Assembly (NCBI GenBank): GCA_019188255.1
Contig: JAETXT010000015.1
Location: 1,054,001-1,118,000 of the forward strand
Length of the DNA: 64,000 bases
Source: Verticillium longisporum
Lineage: Eukaryota > Ascomycota > Sordariomycetes > Glomerellales > Plectosphaerellaceae
Direction of reading: 5' to 3'
The notes under the pieces are model-generated. The model did no database searches and was not told where the DNA came from. It worked only from the letters and a program-made list of their open reading frames with translations. Below are positions 48,143 through 58,294 of this stretch, in pieces. Both the position numbers and the translations under genes were made by a program. Position 1 is the stretch's first letter, and each line of letters starts with the position of its first letter.

Positions 48143-48814
48143 CTACGTCCGTTTTTAGCGCCCAGACTAGGTAGTTAGTGCTCGAACATTGCTTCACTGT
48201 GGCCGTTTTACGGTCATGATGTTTGATATTCGTCTCTGGTCTCGCTCTTCATTGTCATCTGCCCGGACACAACGCATGGTTATGTCACTATTCTGAAGAT
48301 GAAGGCGGCAGCACTGGCAGGATGGAGGTTTGAATTTTACAAAGTTTTTGTATGTAAATGTTGCCTAACTTGAAGTCAAATGAACAATACAGCTTTCTGA
48401 GTACAAGGAACAGCATCTACCTCGCTCTTATCATTGAAGTGAGCAATTCCAATTCACGGAGCTAATTTGAAGATGTGGCCTGTAGCATGTGAGCAACAAG
48501 TCGGAAACTCTGGAAAATCCGATCCGAATACCTCAAGTAGACCCAGTCCATCTACCACCACTAAAGAGCCTGTAAGCCTATACCTTTATTTTCGAGAATG
48601 AGAAGGTTGTATATTTCTTGCCGGATCGGTCGCGATTGGTCTCTCCACGGTTTCGGTACCCGCGAGCTATGTGACACTAAGTATTTACGTTAACATATGT
48701 ACGAGTTGACAAAGGTCCTGGGCTTCAGCGGACCAATGGCCCCTCTGATTCAAAGCACCCACTTGTATCTCTTTTTTTGTTTCCCAGTTGCTGACCAGGG
48801 CATAAGTGACCCTC
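48143..48814. other. Non-coding DNA between two LTRs
   Basis: 672 bases with no long frame and no recognisable retrotransposon protein. It is unlikely to be an internal region of an element bounded by the two LTRs, because copy 2 has its own target-site duplication. Confidence 0.5.
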
Positions 48815-49033
48815 TGTCAGGGGACCCTGCGGGTTCCCTGCGGAGCCGCCAAGCAGGGGTCGGCCAGGGACTAAGGGCTACGAGAACGTGTATATATATA
48901 GGCTGCTGAGGGCCCTCTAAGCTATAGAGGGCTAGAATTTGGATATTTTACGACCCCCGACCTATCTATCTTCTATCTACTGCGGACCACGTGTGGAAGA
49001 CCTCCTCACTCTGCTCTAACTAACACTCTGACA
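48815..49033 (+). mobile_element. Solo LTR, copy 2 (219 bp), target-site duplication CCCTC
   Basis: Begins TGTCAG and ends CTGACA, and is flanked by perfect 5-bp repeats CCCTC at 48810-48814 and 49034-49038. It contains a GTATATATATAGG TATA-like box and the CACTCTG...CTCTGACA end of the family. The structure is that of an LTR retrotransposon insertion reduced to a single LTR by recombination. Confidence 0.9.
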
Positions 49034-49165
49034 CCCTCAAATGCAGGCCGTAGCGACGAACTCGCTCTAGCTTCTGGATACCCGAGGCATCGCTCAAACC
49101 TGTCTCCTTCTCGATCTTAACCAAGATCCCAAACAGCCTCAGGCGTCGGAGGGCACTAGCCAAGG

Positions 49166-50360
49166 ATGAACGCGCGCTACTTTGACGTACTGCTGGCATG
49201 GCGGTGCCAGGACCTCGTCGAGCAGGTGCATGTCCCTTTTCGGCCCCTTAACCCAGCGTCTCTGGTCTGTCGAGATGCTGTTTACTGATCTACTCTGGTA
49301 CGCAATAGTATAGGGACTCGATCAGCCTCCGAAACAGCCAGGTCGCCAGACTCAAGATGGAGGGTTCGTACAAGCAGACTACCACAGTACTCCAGTTGGC
49401 AGAGCATCAGGGTCGTGAGTCTCGCGTGCTCAAGACGCTAACGTTCCTGGCTCTCATCTATGTGCCAGCATCTTCGCTGCCGTACGTTTTCCCCATCCCG
49501 TCTGACACATCTTGATCTCGACAGGAAAAGCCTCAAATCTATGGCTGTGATCTCGTCGCCTTGGTACCCTCTACTGACCCAAGATGTGAATCTTGGACAG
49601 GACGTGCTACTGATGGGCTACATTGAGACCCGCACCGAGGATGGTGGCCTTCGGCTGCGAGCCTCGACTGGCCTGGCGCTTTTCGCGGCTCTGGCCTTGC
49701 CTCTGGTGTCCGTCACTGTCAGAGCGTTGTTTAGAACAGAGTGAAGGGGTCTTTCACAGGCAGTTAGAATATAGGTATGGGATAGGAATACATCTGAATT
49801 CTGGCCCTCCGCAGCTTTGGGGGGGGCCCTCCGCAGCCTATATATACATTCTCTTGTAACCCTTAGCCCCTGGCCAGCCCCCTGGCTTGGCAGGCCCTGG
49901 GTGGCTCCGCAGGGTCCTGACAGTCACGATGGGTATACACTGGTACGCGGAACACGTCGTCAGCAAAGCGGCCAATCTCCAGCGGCGCAGCAACCCTAAT
50001 TTGACCGTACACGATGACGTCTGGCTTGTTTATGGCCGACGCTGCCGCATTATGAGTACAGCACAGGGCTTTATTAGCGCTGCAGCTAAGTCGACCTGGT
50101 TGAAATTTTCATCTGGTTTAGCCAGCGGGTCACTTTGTCCGACGAAAAATGGACAAAGCCGGGAAGACCACACGTCGGTGTCAATCCAGGACTTGATGTC
50201 AAGGTCAAGTCTTTCTCACCGAGTCTCCTTGGATCATCCCGACATGCAGGAAGTAGATGGCGACGGAGCGGAGCAGAGCAGTGCAGCAATTGCAAGCGCT
50301 TCAAGGGTCGTCAGGCGGGGAGAGTGCTCTACAGTCGAACTTCTTGTCGGCATTCGTTGA
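49166..50360 (+). pseudogene. CorA-like C-terminal membrane-domain gene relic, interrupted by a solo LTR
   Basis: Exons at 49166-49225, 49309-49481 and 49525-49716 have good donors and acceptors and matching phases. They encode YFDVLLAWRCQDLVEQ, then SLRNSQVARLKMEGSYKQTT and ESRVLKTLTFLALIYVPAS, then a second hydrophobic segment (LALFAALALPLVSVT). This order (long helix, first membrane helix, short loop, second membrane helix) resembles fungal CorA-like proteins, a magnesium-transporter-related fold often found fused to other domains. At 49717 the frame runs into a solo LTR. Past it (49928) the frame resumes in register if the LTR and one target copy are ignored, and stays open to 50360. The part upstream of 49166 is closed and may have been lost. 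Function is unlikely. Confidence 0.65.
49717..49922 (-). mobile_element. Solo LTR, copy 3 (206 bp, reverse orientation), target-site duplication GTCAC
   Basis: On the plus strand it starts TGTCAG and ends CTGACA. Its reverse complement follows copies 1 and 2 in order (CTGCGGAGCC, GGGGCTAAGG, GTATATATAGG, GGCCAGAATTCAGAT, CACTCTGTTCTAA). Perfect GTCAC repeats flank it at 49712-49716 and 49923-49927. It interrupts the CorA-like reading frame. Confidence 0.92.
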
Positions 50361-51016
50361 CCTGGTATAGGTGCTGAACGTAATGATAATGTCGCAGACC
50401 CTTAAGCCTATATGCGGCGCGTTGGTAGGCCTTGACAGCTGAACAGTCCACAACGCCATGTTAAACTGGCGGCGTGGTCAGTCAACTGTGTCCCCTGAAA
50501 GCTTGGTATCCCTTGGGGCTGGCCCCAGGAACGACTGTGAGGTATCCCTAAAACAGCTGGCATGACTTGAGGTTGTTGGCCCCAGACCAAGATCAAGCCG
50601 GACTCAGGACAATAAGTCGGCCAAACCAATGCTGCGTGGCCCAGCCTTTGATAGCCTACCACCGGTCCTCATCTGGTGGAAAAAAGATCTAACGGTGTTG
50701 AGCTGCAGTGAAGCACTCTTATATCCTAAGCGCCTGTCATCGCTTAATCTCGCATATTCGCGTTGAACTTCATTGCTCTTCTCGTCATCCCCTATAGACC
50801 GCCTCGTTCGTTATTTCCATGATTCTCCTCCAGAAGGCTATAACAAGACCTCCCGAATATCCGGCATTCAAATTATCATGGCCAACCTTCTGAAGGCGGT
50901 CCTCGCCGCCAACTGTGCTACGTGCAGCTCGCCGTTGCCATCCCAAGGAGTCAAAGTCAGACACTACGCCAGCCTTTTAGTTTCCTGGTTACCCCAGCGA
51001 TCAAGGCTGTGAGTTA
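50361..51016. other. Intergenic, possible 5' end of the next gene
   Basis: No clear gene. A frame from the ATG at 50878 could be a first exon of the threonine-rich protein, but I cannot find a convincing signal peptide or splice pair. Confidence 0.4.
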
Positions 51017-51945
51017 GTGTACGTCGATCCTAAGACCCATAGTCTGGTCCAGAAAAAGGTCGACGGCGTCAGTAAACATAGCAAGTGTAAGATCTCCTCG
51101 TCCTCCAGCAAACAACAACGAGTGGGGACCAGGAAATTTACTGATGGCTCTTCAGACGAAGACCCTGTCATCTCCATCATTCGTAAGAACAAGCTGGAGA
51201 AGTTTTGTCGGTCCTACTGCCCTAGTCAGTGTGCCTCGTCAAAGCCGCAAGTAAAGACAAGCAAGTCCACAACAACCGTGTGCCCTTATGGATGCAAGAC
51301 AACCGTTCTCTCAACTGCCACCGCCCCTCGACCCGTTGCCACCGTGACTAGGGCTTTGACCACGGTCCTGACAAGGCTATCAACCGTCAAGGCCCCGACG
51401 TCCACCATCCTCACCACGGTCACCGATACTTCGACCGTCACAGAGGTCACGACAACCACGACAACCTCCGTCATATCCATCTACTTCAAGGGTGACACTC
51501 CCGTCCCTGGCGGCCTCGACGAGCGCGACGCCAGGGTTCCCTCCTATCTCAGGAGGTACTCGCGCCAGCAGACCTGCAACGCCTGTGCCGTCGTGTACCC
51601 CCCTTCGCGCGGCCCCGCCCAAACAGTCAAGAAGGTCGTCACGGCCACCATCTGCGAACGACAACAGCCAGTCATTGGCATCTCGATCACTCCTCCCGGC
51701 CGCTTCGTGGAACTCGGACACTTCGAGACAGCACCGGGTGCTGCGCCGCCTGCTTCCGGTGCCAAGGCTGCCAGAGCTGGGCCTTCCTCAAGGCCCGTGA
51801 TGCCAATGGGTGCGCTATTGTTGTCGACTTTAACTTCGGCGACGGGACGGCTACTGCTGAGTGTCCCGCTGGCAGGGGAGGCGGCCAGCTCTTGGTAGCG
51901 CCGTCCGGGTCGGAAAGTTCTGGGCCTGGGCAGTGTTCGGCTTAG
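51017..51945 (+). CDS. Thr-rich, Cys-rich probable extracellular protein; 5' end uncertain, one frameshift
   Basis: From about 51017 the plus strand encodes a cysteine-containing segment (KFCRSYCPSQC, then TTTVCPYGCKTTV), a threonine/valine-rich spacer (TVTDTSTVTEVTTTTTT) and QQTCNACAVVYPP. After one lost base near 51724-51729 the frame moves to a cysteine cluster, STGCCAACFRCQGCQSWAF, then NGCAIVVDFNFGDGTATAEC, ending at TAG 51943-51945. The last part resembles the apple/PAN-like cysteine clusters of fungal secreted proteins, and the spacer looks O-glycosylated. The corrected length from 51017 is about 309 codons. No signal peptide is seen, so the true start is probably in an upstream exon. 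It lies in the transposon-bearing island. I do not recognise a named family. Confidence 0.55.
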
Positions 51946-52581
51946 CCAAGGAGGCCTGTTGGCTGGCGGTTGAATAGTAGGGTATATAGTTGGATCGGTG
52001 AGAGTCTTCGCGTTCCAGCCCTGTCATGTTTTGATCCAACACTTTCTAATGAGTACACTTGGACATGTCAGCATACCATGATTGGAGTGCACAACGCTGG
52101 CCTTGTGTTTGGCTGGGCTTCGACAGGGCATCAGTCTTGTCGTAACATTCAGCCTGAATGGTTTCATCACAGGTCCAGCCCTACCACCACGGGCCTACGA
52201 AGTCACATTCTGCACTGCATTATTCGTAGGCACTGGCTAGACTATGTGACTCTTCCCCTTCCCCGTGCATTATGCCAATCCCCCAGAGTCACGCGTCCAG
52301 ACCCTGCACCTTATCCTAAAGGGGAACCAACGCCGAGCCATCCGACTAGGCGCGCCAAGCTCAAGCAATTAAGCCCCCTCCCCCTGGACAGGGGTCGTTA
52401 CATGGTACACGTCTGACAGCTGATGGTGCTGACGGCGCTGGATGCTGCCCGCCTCGGCATTCGCTCTCTCTTTTTTTCATGTTGAGCTGTTCAGCCGCTC
52501 GCTCTCACCTGTTGGCGGCAGCAAGGAAAGCAGCCTCAGCGCCCATCACGACTTTTGAACGCCCCCATGCCATGACATGCC
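51946..52581. other. Intergenic, promoter of the GH92 gene
   Basis: 636 bases with no supported gene; presumably the 3' end of the Thr-rich gene and the GH92 promoter. Confidence 0.5.
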
Positions 52582-55367
52582 ATGGCGCTGCTCATTGCGC
52601 CCACGAACCTCGGCCGCCCCGTCCGCCTGCTGGCATTTGTACTGATCGTCGCTGTCCTGGGCCTACTGACGTGGGGTCGCTATGACCCGCGTATCGGCTT
52701 GGGGGTTCACCCGCGTGCGTGCTGATATCCTTGGATTCGTTGATCCACTGATCGGGACCCTCAACGGAGGTGGGTTTTCTCAGATGGTCATCCTCCAGGC
52801 AAACAAGAGGACTCAACCGGATGACCGTGTGTAGGCCATGTGTTCCCCGGCGCGACGCTGCCGTACGGTATGGCCAAGGCCGGCCCCGACACGGATAATC
52901 GAGGGGAGAACGCCGCGGGCTGGGTGTCTGACGACTCACCCATCACGGGTTTCTCTCATCTTCACGATTCAGGTATGCCCTCGCCCTGGAAACCCAGACG
53001 TATGATGATCTCTGACACGTACAGGAACCGGAGGTGTACGTATGCGCCTCTATCACATGAGTTTCCGCCAGCTAAATGTCATAGGCCCCCTCGCTGGGAA
53101 ACTTCCCCCTGTTCGCTCACCCTTGGTGCCCAAACGACGACCCCAAGAGATGCAAGTTTACGACGCTGGAACGGAAGACGCTGCGCGTGCCGAGCTCGGT
53201 CGAGGCACGCGTCGGCTTCTTCGCCTTGAACCTGACGACCGGCGTGCGCGCCGAGATGACAGCGTCGGCGCACGCGACGCTCTTCCGCTTCACCTTTCCC
53301 GAGGGCGCCAAGCCCCTGATTCTCCTCGACGTCGAGGACATTGCGAGCAGCCGCAGCGACGGCGGCATCAAGGTCGATCGCTCGTCGGGCCGCATGACGG
53401 GCTACGGCACCTTTGCCCCCTCCTTCGGCACGGGCACCTACAAGGCGTTTTTCTGCGCCGATTTCGCCGGCTCCCACGTGCGCACCGCCGGTGTCTTCGC
53501 CGGGTCCGAAGCCACACCGGGCCTGCACCAGTGGGACGCGCTGCCGTGGGGGTCGGCCGGCGCCTGGTTGCTCTTTGACGAGACGGGGCCGGACGGCATC
53601 TTTGCGCGCGTCGGCGTGTCCTTCGTGTCGTCGGCGCAGGCGTGCCACAACGCCGAGGAGGAGATCCCCGAGGTCGATCTCGACACGGTCGAAGCCGAGG
53701 CGCGCGCGGCGTGGGCCGACAAGCTGTCCTCCGTCTCGGTCGACGCCGTGGGCGTCAGCACCGAGCTGCAGACCGTCTTCTGGTCGGGCCTCTACCGGTC
53801 GATGCTGTCGCCGCAAACCAACACGGGCGAGAACCCGCTGTGGCAGTCGTCCGAGCCGTACTTTGACTCGTTCTACTGCATCTGGGACTCGTTCCGCGCG
53901 CAGCACCCGCTGCTGACCATTGTCGATCCCGTCGCCCAGGCCGAGATGGTGAGGGCGCTGCTCGACATTTACCGCCACGAGGGCAAGCTGCCGGACTGCC
54001 GCATGTCCTTTTGCAAGGGGTTCACGCAGGGCGGCAGCAATGCGGATGTCGTCGTCGTCGATGCCTTGGTGAAGGGCATTACGGATGGGATCGACTGGGA
54101 GACGGCGTATGAAGCCATTGTCTCTGATGCCGAGAGTGAGTCTTTTCTTTTTTTTTTTCTTCTCTGTCTGTCTTGACACCATTGGTTTTTTTTTTATTCT
54201 GGTGATCTTCTTTCCCGTCTGAAACTAACGGCTGCAGTCTCGCCACCCTCGTTCAACGTTGAAGGCAGAGGCAACATCGAGTCGTGGCAGCAGCTGCACT
54301 ACATCGCCTCGGACCACCGCGACGCCAACTCCACCGGCCCTCACTCGCGCACCGTCTCGCGAACAGTCGAGTACGCGTTCAACGTCTTTTGCACCGCCAC
54401 CATGGCCCGCTGGCTGGGCCACACGGGCGACTTTGCCAAGTACGCGCAGCGCAGCACGTACTGGCAGAACCTCTGGAACCCGGCACAGATAGACCTGCCG
54501 CCGGCGCCGGCGGGCGACCTCAGCAGCGGCGCATCCCCGAGCCAGGACCCCACGGCGGCGTCCACGTTCGTCGGCTTCCTCCAGCCGCGCCTCGCCAACG
54601 GGACGTTCCTCTACCAGAGCCCGCGCGTGTGCTCGCCGACGTCGGAGCCTCACCTCTGCTACTACGACACGAACGAGTCGACGTACGAGGGGTCGCCGTG
54701 GCTCTACACGTTCTACGCGCCGCACGACATGGCGACGCTGGCGCGCCTCCTGGGCGGGCGGGCGGCGCTCGCGGCGCGGCTCGAGTACTACCACGGCAGC
54801 GGGCTCGCGTACCTGGGCAACGAGCAGGCGTTCCTGACGGTGTTCCAGTTCCACCACGCGGCGCGGCCGGGGCTCAGCGCCAAGTGGGCGCGGGCGTACG
54901 TGCCGGCGCAGTTCAACGGCACCATGGCGGGGATCCCGGGCAACGACGACGGCGCCATGGGCGCGTTCGCGGCGTTTGTCATGATGGGCTTCTTCCCCGT
55001 CGCCGGCATGGACGTGTACCTGCTCACGGCGCCCTTCTTCCGCGAGGTCAGGCTGCGGGCGAGGAGGCCGGGCCGCGAGGCTGTCATTCGCAAGGTGGCG
55101 GCGCGGGGCGAGGATCCCATGGCCGAGGGCATGATGTATGTGCAGAGCGTCAAGCTCAATGGGCGCACGTGGACGAAGAGCTGGATCACGCACGACTTCT
55201 TTGCCGAGGGCGGCTTGCTCGAGGTCAAGGTCGGCAGGGGGGAGAGTGCATGGGGAACAAACGAGGAAGACCTACCACCGAGCTGGGGGTTTGAGGAGTT
55301 CAAGGGAGGAGAGGGTCAGGCCACGGATGCCGAGCCATCGCATTCGGTGGGAGAGCACATGGGTTGA
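52582..55367 (+). CDS. GH92 alpha-mannosidase, one frameshift near the N-terminus
   Basis: Glycoside hydrolase family 92, calcium-dependent exo-acting alpha-mannosidases (mostly alpha-1,2) that trim mannose from N-glycans. The model is join(52582..52769, 52835..52972, 53025..53035, 53085..54135, 54238..55367), about 838 residues. Exon 3 is an 11-nt micro-exon, required to keep HDSGTGGAPSLGNFPLF in frame. The N-terminus has a hydrophobic signal or anchor (RLLAFVLIVAVLGLLTWG), and the catalytic region starts at FVDPLIGTLNGGHVFPGA. Other landmarks are GYGTFAPSFGTGTYKAFF, FDSFYCIWDSFRAQHPL and GIPGNDDGAMGAFAAF with the catalytic acidic residues. The G run 52701-52705 appears to have one extra base; with it allowed for, the total is a multiple of three. 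It is probably secreted or in the secretory pathway. Confidence 0.93.
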
Positions 55368-56337
55368 TGCTCGGGGGCAGGCGTCATGATGTGAATAGAA
55401 TGTGAAATGGCAGGATATTGTTGAGTATGGACCTGAAAGACTCTTGTGAACGGAGGGTGAAGCTCAGACATGCTGGTTGTCATTTCAAGACTATCCTGCT
55501 CAGCCTTGGCCTGACAGATATGCAGAATGCATAATGAATAGATAGCTGCCTCCACAGATGACTCATCTGCTTCATTATTCGCCAGCTAAGAAACCCCAGC
55601 GATGAAGCTCGCGGCCTGGCTCTGGCGCTTGGAAGCTCATGGTGATAGCTAATAACCCTAGGTGCCTTGCCAGGGTTGGGCTTGGGTTAGGGTTATAACT
55701 CCTGGGTCCTGGTACTCCCGTAAGCACAGTAATCGAGCCCCTCCCATTGGCCAATGCCTCGAGGAGACGGTGCTCCGTAGCGGAGCCTCCCTCGGTATCT
55801 TCTTCTTCTGGTTCCAGTGGCAGGCGACGGAGACAGCAGTACCTCGAGGGACTGGCCAGTCCCCTGTGGCACTCCCCTGAGCCCCCCTGTAGCGTGCTCT
55901 CGACAAGTCCCCTCATGTATCGGCTCTACGCTTTCTCTCGGTTATTGCAACCGAGGGCTTGTCCGCCAATCTTTGGCACTCGTCCGCGTTGCAGCACTGC
56001 GAACGCCGCGACAACGCCCGTGCTTAAGCCGGGGCATCCCACCCCCAGAACCCACATTACGTATTGGAAGCTGTGGCCCAAGTCGCCCGCCAACATTTTC
56101 ATTTCCATATGCCGCCGCAAGCCAGAGAGTCACATCTTCGACCGCATCACCACCTCGACACCCCTCCTCGCCCCTCCTCCCTCCTCCCTCCTCTCGCAAA
56201 CCACCATCTCACATTGTTCTTGGATTCTTGGTAGACAATAGCGTTCCTCTTCTCTCCTTTTTTGTTTTCTCCCTCACCCAGTTCTGACCGTCTGGCCACC
56301 CCCCTCCCAGACACTCCTCACTGCCTCGCTCGCCACC
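55368..56337. other. Intergenic, 970 bases, promoter of ETF-QO
   Basis: No gene is seen. It contains a short TTAGGG-like word at about 55687 and a small palindrome near 55770 (GCTCCGTAGCGGAGC). The right end is CT/CCA-rich leader. Confidence 0.5.
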
Positions 56338-58294
56338 ATGTCTTCCTCCCGCAACCTCCAACGCACCACACGCTCCATTGCGCGATGGAGACCCCTCCCC
56401 ACAATCAGCACAAGGCCATGTCTCTCCTCCATGACAAGAACGACAGCTGCCGCCGCAGTCACCCCTCGAACCCTCGCCGCCGCCGCCCTCCCCTCCATAC
56501 GCGCCTTCACCACCTCAAGACCCCGCCTCTCCCATGACGACGAGTCCTTCGACCCCGCCTCCATTGAACGAGAGTCTGACCAGGTCGACGTCTGCATCAT
56601 TGGCGGCGGTCCTGCCGGTCTCAGTGCCGCCATTCGCCTGAAGCAGCTCGCCAATGAGGCAGGCAACGAGGACTTCCGCGTCCTCCTCCTCGAGAAGGCT
56701 GGCGAGATTGGTGCGCACATCCTCTCGGGCGCCGTCATCCAGCCGACGTCCATCGACGAGCTGCTGCCCGACTGGCTCTCCGAAGACAATCCCGACCGCT
56801 TCGAGCACGCGACCCCCGCAGGCAAGGACCGCATGCGCTACCTCACCAAGACGCTCAGCATTCCTCTGCCCACGCCCCCCCAGATGAACAACCACGGCAA
56901 CTACATTGTGTCCTTGAACCAGTTCACAAAATGGCTCGGCGAACGGGCCGAGGAGCTCGGTGTCGAGGTCTACCCCGGCTTTGCCGCCAGCGAGGTCCTC
57001 TACCACCCTGACGGCAGCGTCAAGGGTGTCGCGACCAACGATCTCGGCATCGCCCGCAACGGCAAGCCCAAGGACTCGTTCGAGCGCGGCATGGAGTTCC
57101 ACGCCCGCGTCACCCTCTTCGGCGAGGGCTGCCACGGCTCCCTGTCCAAGGCCGTCATCAAAAAGTTTGACCTGCGCCGCGACAGCCAGCACCAGACCTA
57201 CGCCCTCGGCCTCAAGGAGGTCTGGGAGGTGTCCCCTGACAAGTTCAGGAAGGGCGACATCACACACAGCCTCGGCTACCCCCTCGACAAGGACACGTAC
57301 GGCGGCGGCTGGATGTACCACTTTGGCGACAATCTCGTCAGCGTCGGCCTCGTCGTCGCCCTCGACTACCAGAACCCCTGGCTGTCGCCGTACGGCGAGT
57401 TCCAAAAGTACAAGCAGCACCCCCTCTACCGTTCCGTCCTCGAGGGCGGCAAGTGCATCTCCTACGGCGCGCGTGTCCTCAGCGAGGGCGGCTTCCAGAG
57501 CATCCCCAAGTGCGCCTTCCCCGGCGGCGCCCTCATCGGCGACTCGGCCGGCTTCGTCAACCTGCCCAAGATCAAGGGCACCCACAACGCCATGAAGTCG
57601 GGCATGCTCGCCGCCGAGGCCGCCTGGACCGCCCTCGCCGACGCGCCCCCCGCCGCCGAGGACGCCAGCGCCGTCTTCCTGTACGACTACGAGGACAAGC
57701 TGCGCGCCTCCCCCATCTGGGCCGAGCTCAAGGAGGTCCGCAACTTCCGCCCCTCCTTCCACACGCCCCTCGGCCTCTACGGCGGCCTCGCCTACTGCGG
57801 CCTCGAGGCCTACCTCTACAAGGGCCGCGTGCCCTGGACCCTGAAGCACGGCAGCCCCGACCACGCGTCCACCGGGGCCGCCGACGCCAGCCGCAAGATC
57901 GAGTACGCCAAGCCCGACGGCGACATCTCCTTTGACATACTCACGAGCGTCAGCCGCACCGGCACCAACCACGAGGAGGACCAGCCCGTCCACCTGCAGG
58001 TCAAGGACTGGGAGAAGCACGCCGCCGAGACGTGGCCCAAGTACAAGGGTCTCGAGAACAGGTTCTGCCCGGCGGGCGTCTACGAGTATGTCGAGGACGA
58101 CACCAAGGAGCTCGGCGTGCGGTTCCAGATCAACTCGCAAAAGTGAGTTTGTCATTCGTGCGGATCTCTCTTGCATGTGCTAACATGGAGACAGCTGCAT
58201 CCACTGCAAGACGTGCGACATCAAGGCGCCCCACCAGGACATCAACTGGCAGGTGCCGCAGGGTGGCGAGGGCCCCAAGTACTACATGACGTAG
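56338..58294 (+). CDS. CIR2: Electron transfer flavoprotein-ubiquinone oxidoreductase, mitochondrial
   Basis: Inner-membrane flavoprotein that passes electrons from ETF (fatty-acid and amino-acid dehydrogenases) to ubiquinone. The model is join(56338..58142, 58195..58294), 634 residues, intact. The first about 65 residues are basic and Ser/Thr-rich, as for a mitochondrial presequence. The FAD Rossmann motif [19 protein letters not shown] is at about residues 83-101. [17 protein letters not shown] holds the second FAD contact, and [17 protein letters not shown] is the quinone/membrane region. The 4Fe-4S cluster ligands are C577 (FCPAGVYEY) and C603, C606 and C609 (NCIHCKTC), the last three on exon 2. 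The 52-nt intron has a GTGAGT donor and CTAAC branch. Confidence 0.96.

Noticed and set aside
47945..49033. A single short retroelement with copies 1 and 2 as its two LTRs
   Set aside because: Copy 2 has its own CCCTC duplication, the outer flanks of the pair differ, and the 672 bases between encode nothing.
55685..55700. Telomere-like TTAGGG word
   Set aside because: A single copy only; no tandem array, so not an interstitial telomere.
56515..58176. 553-codon minus-strand frame
   Set aside because: Antisense shadow of ETF-QO, Gly/Ala/Val-rich without motifs.
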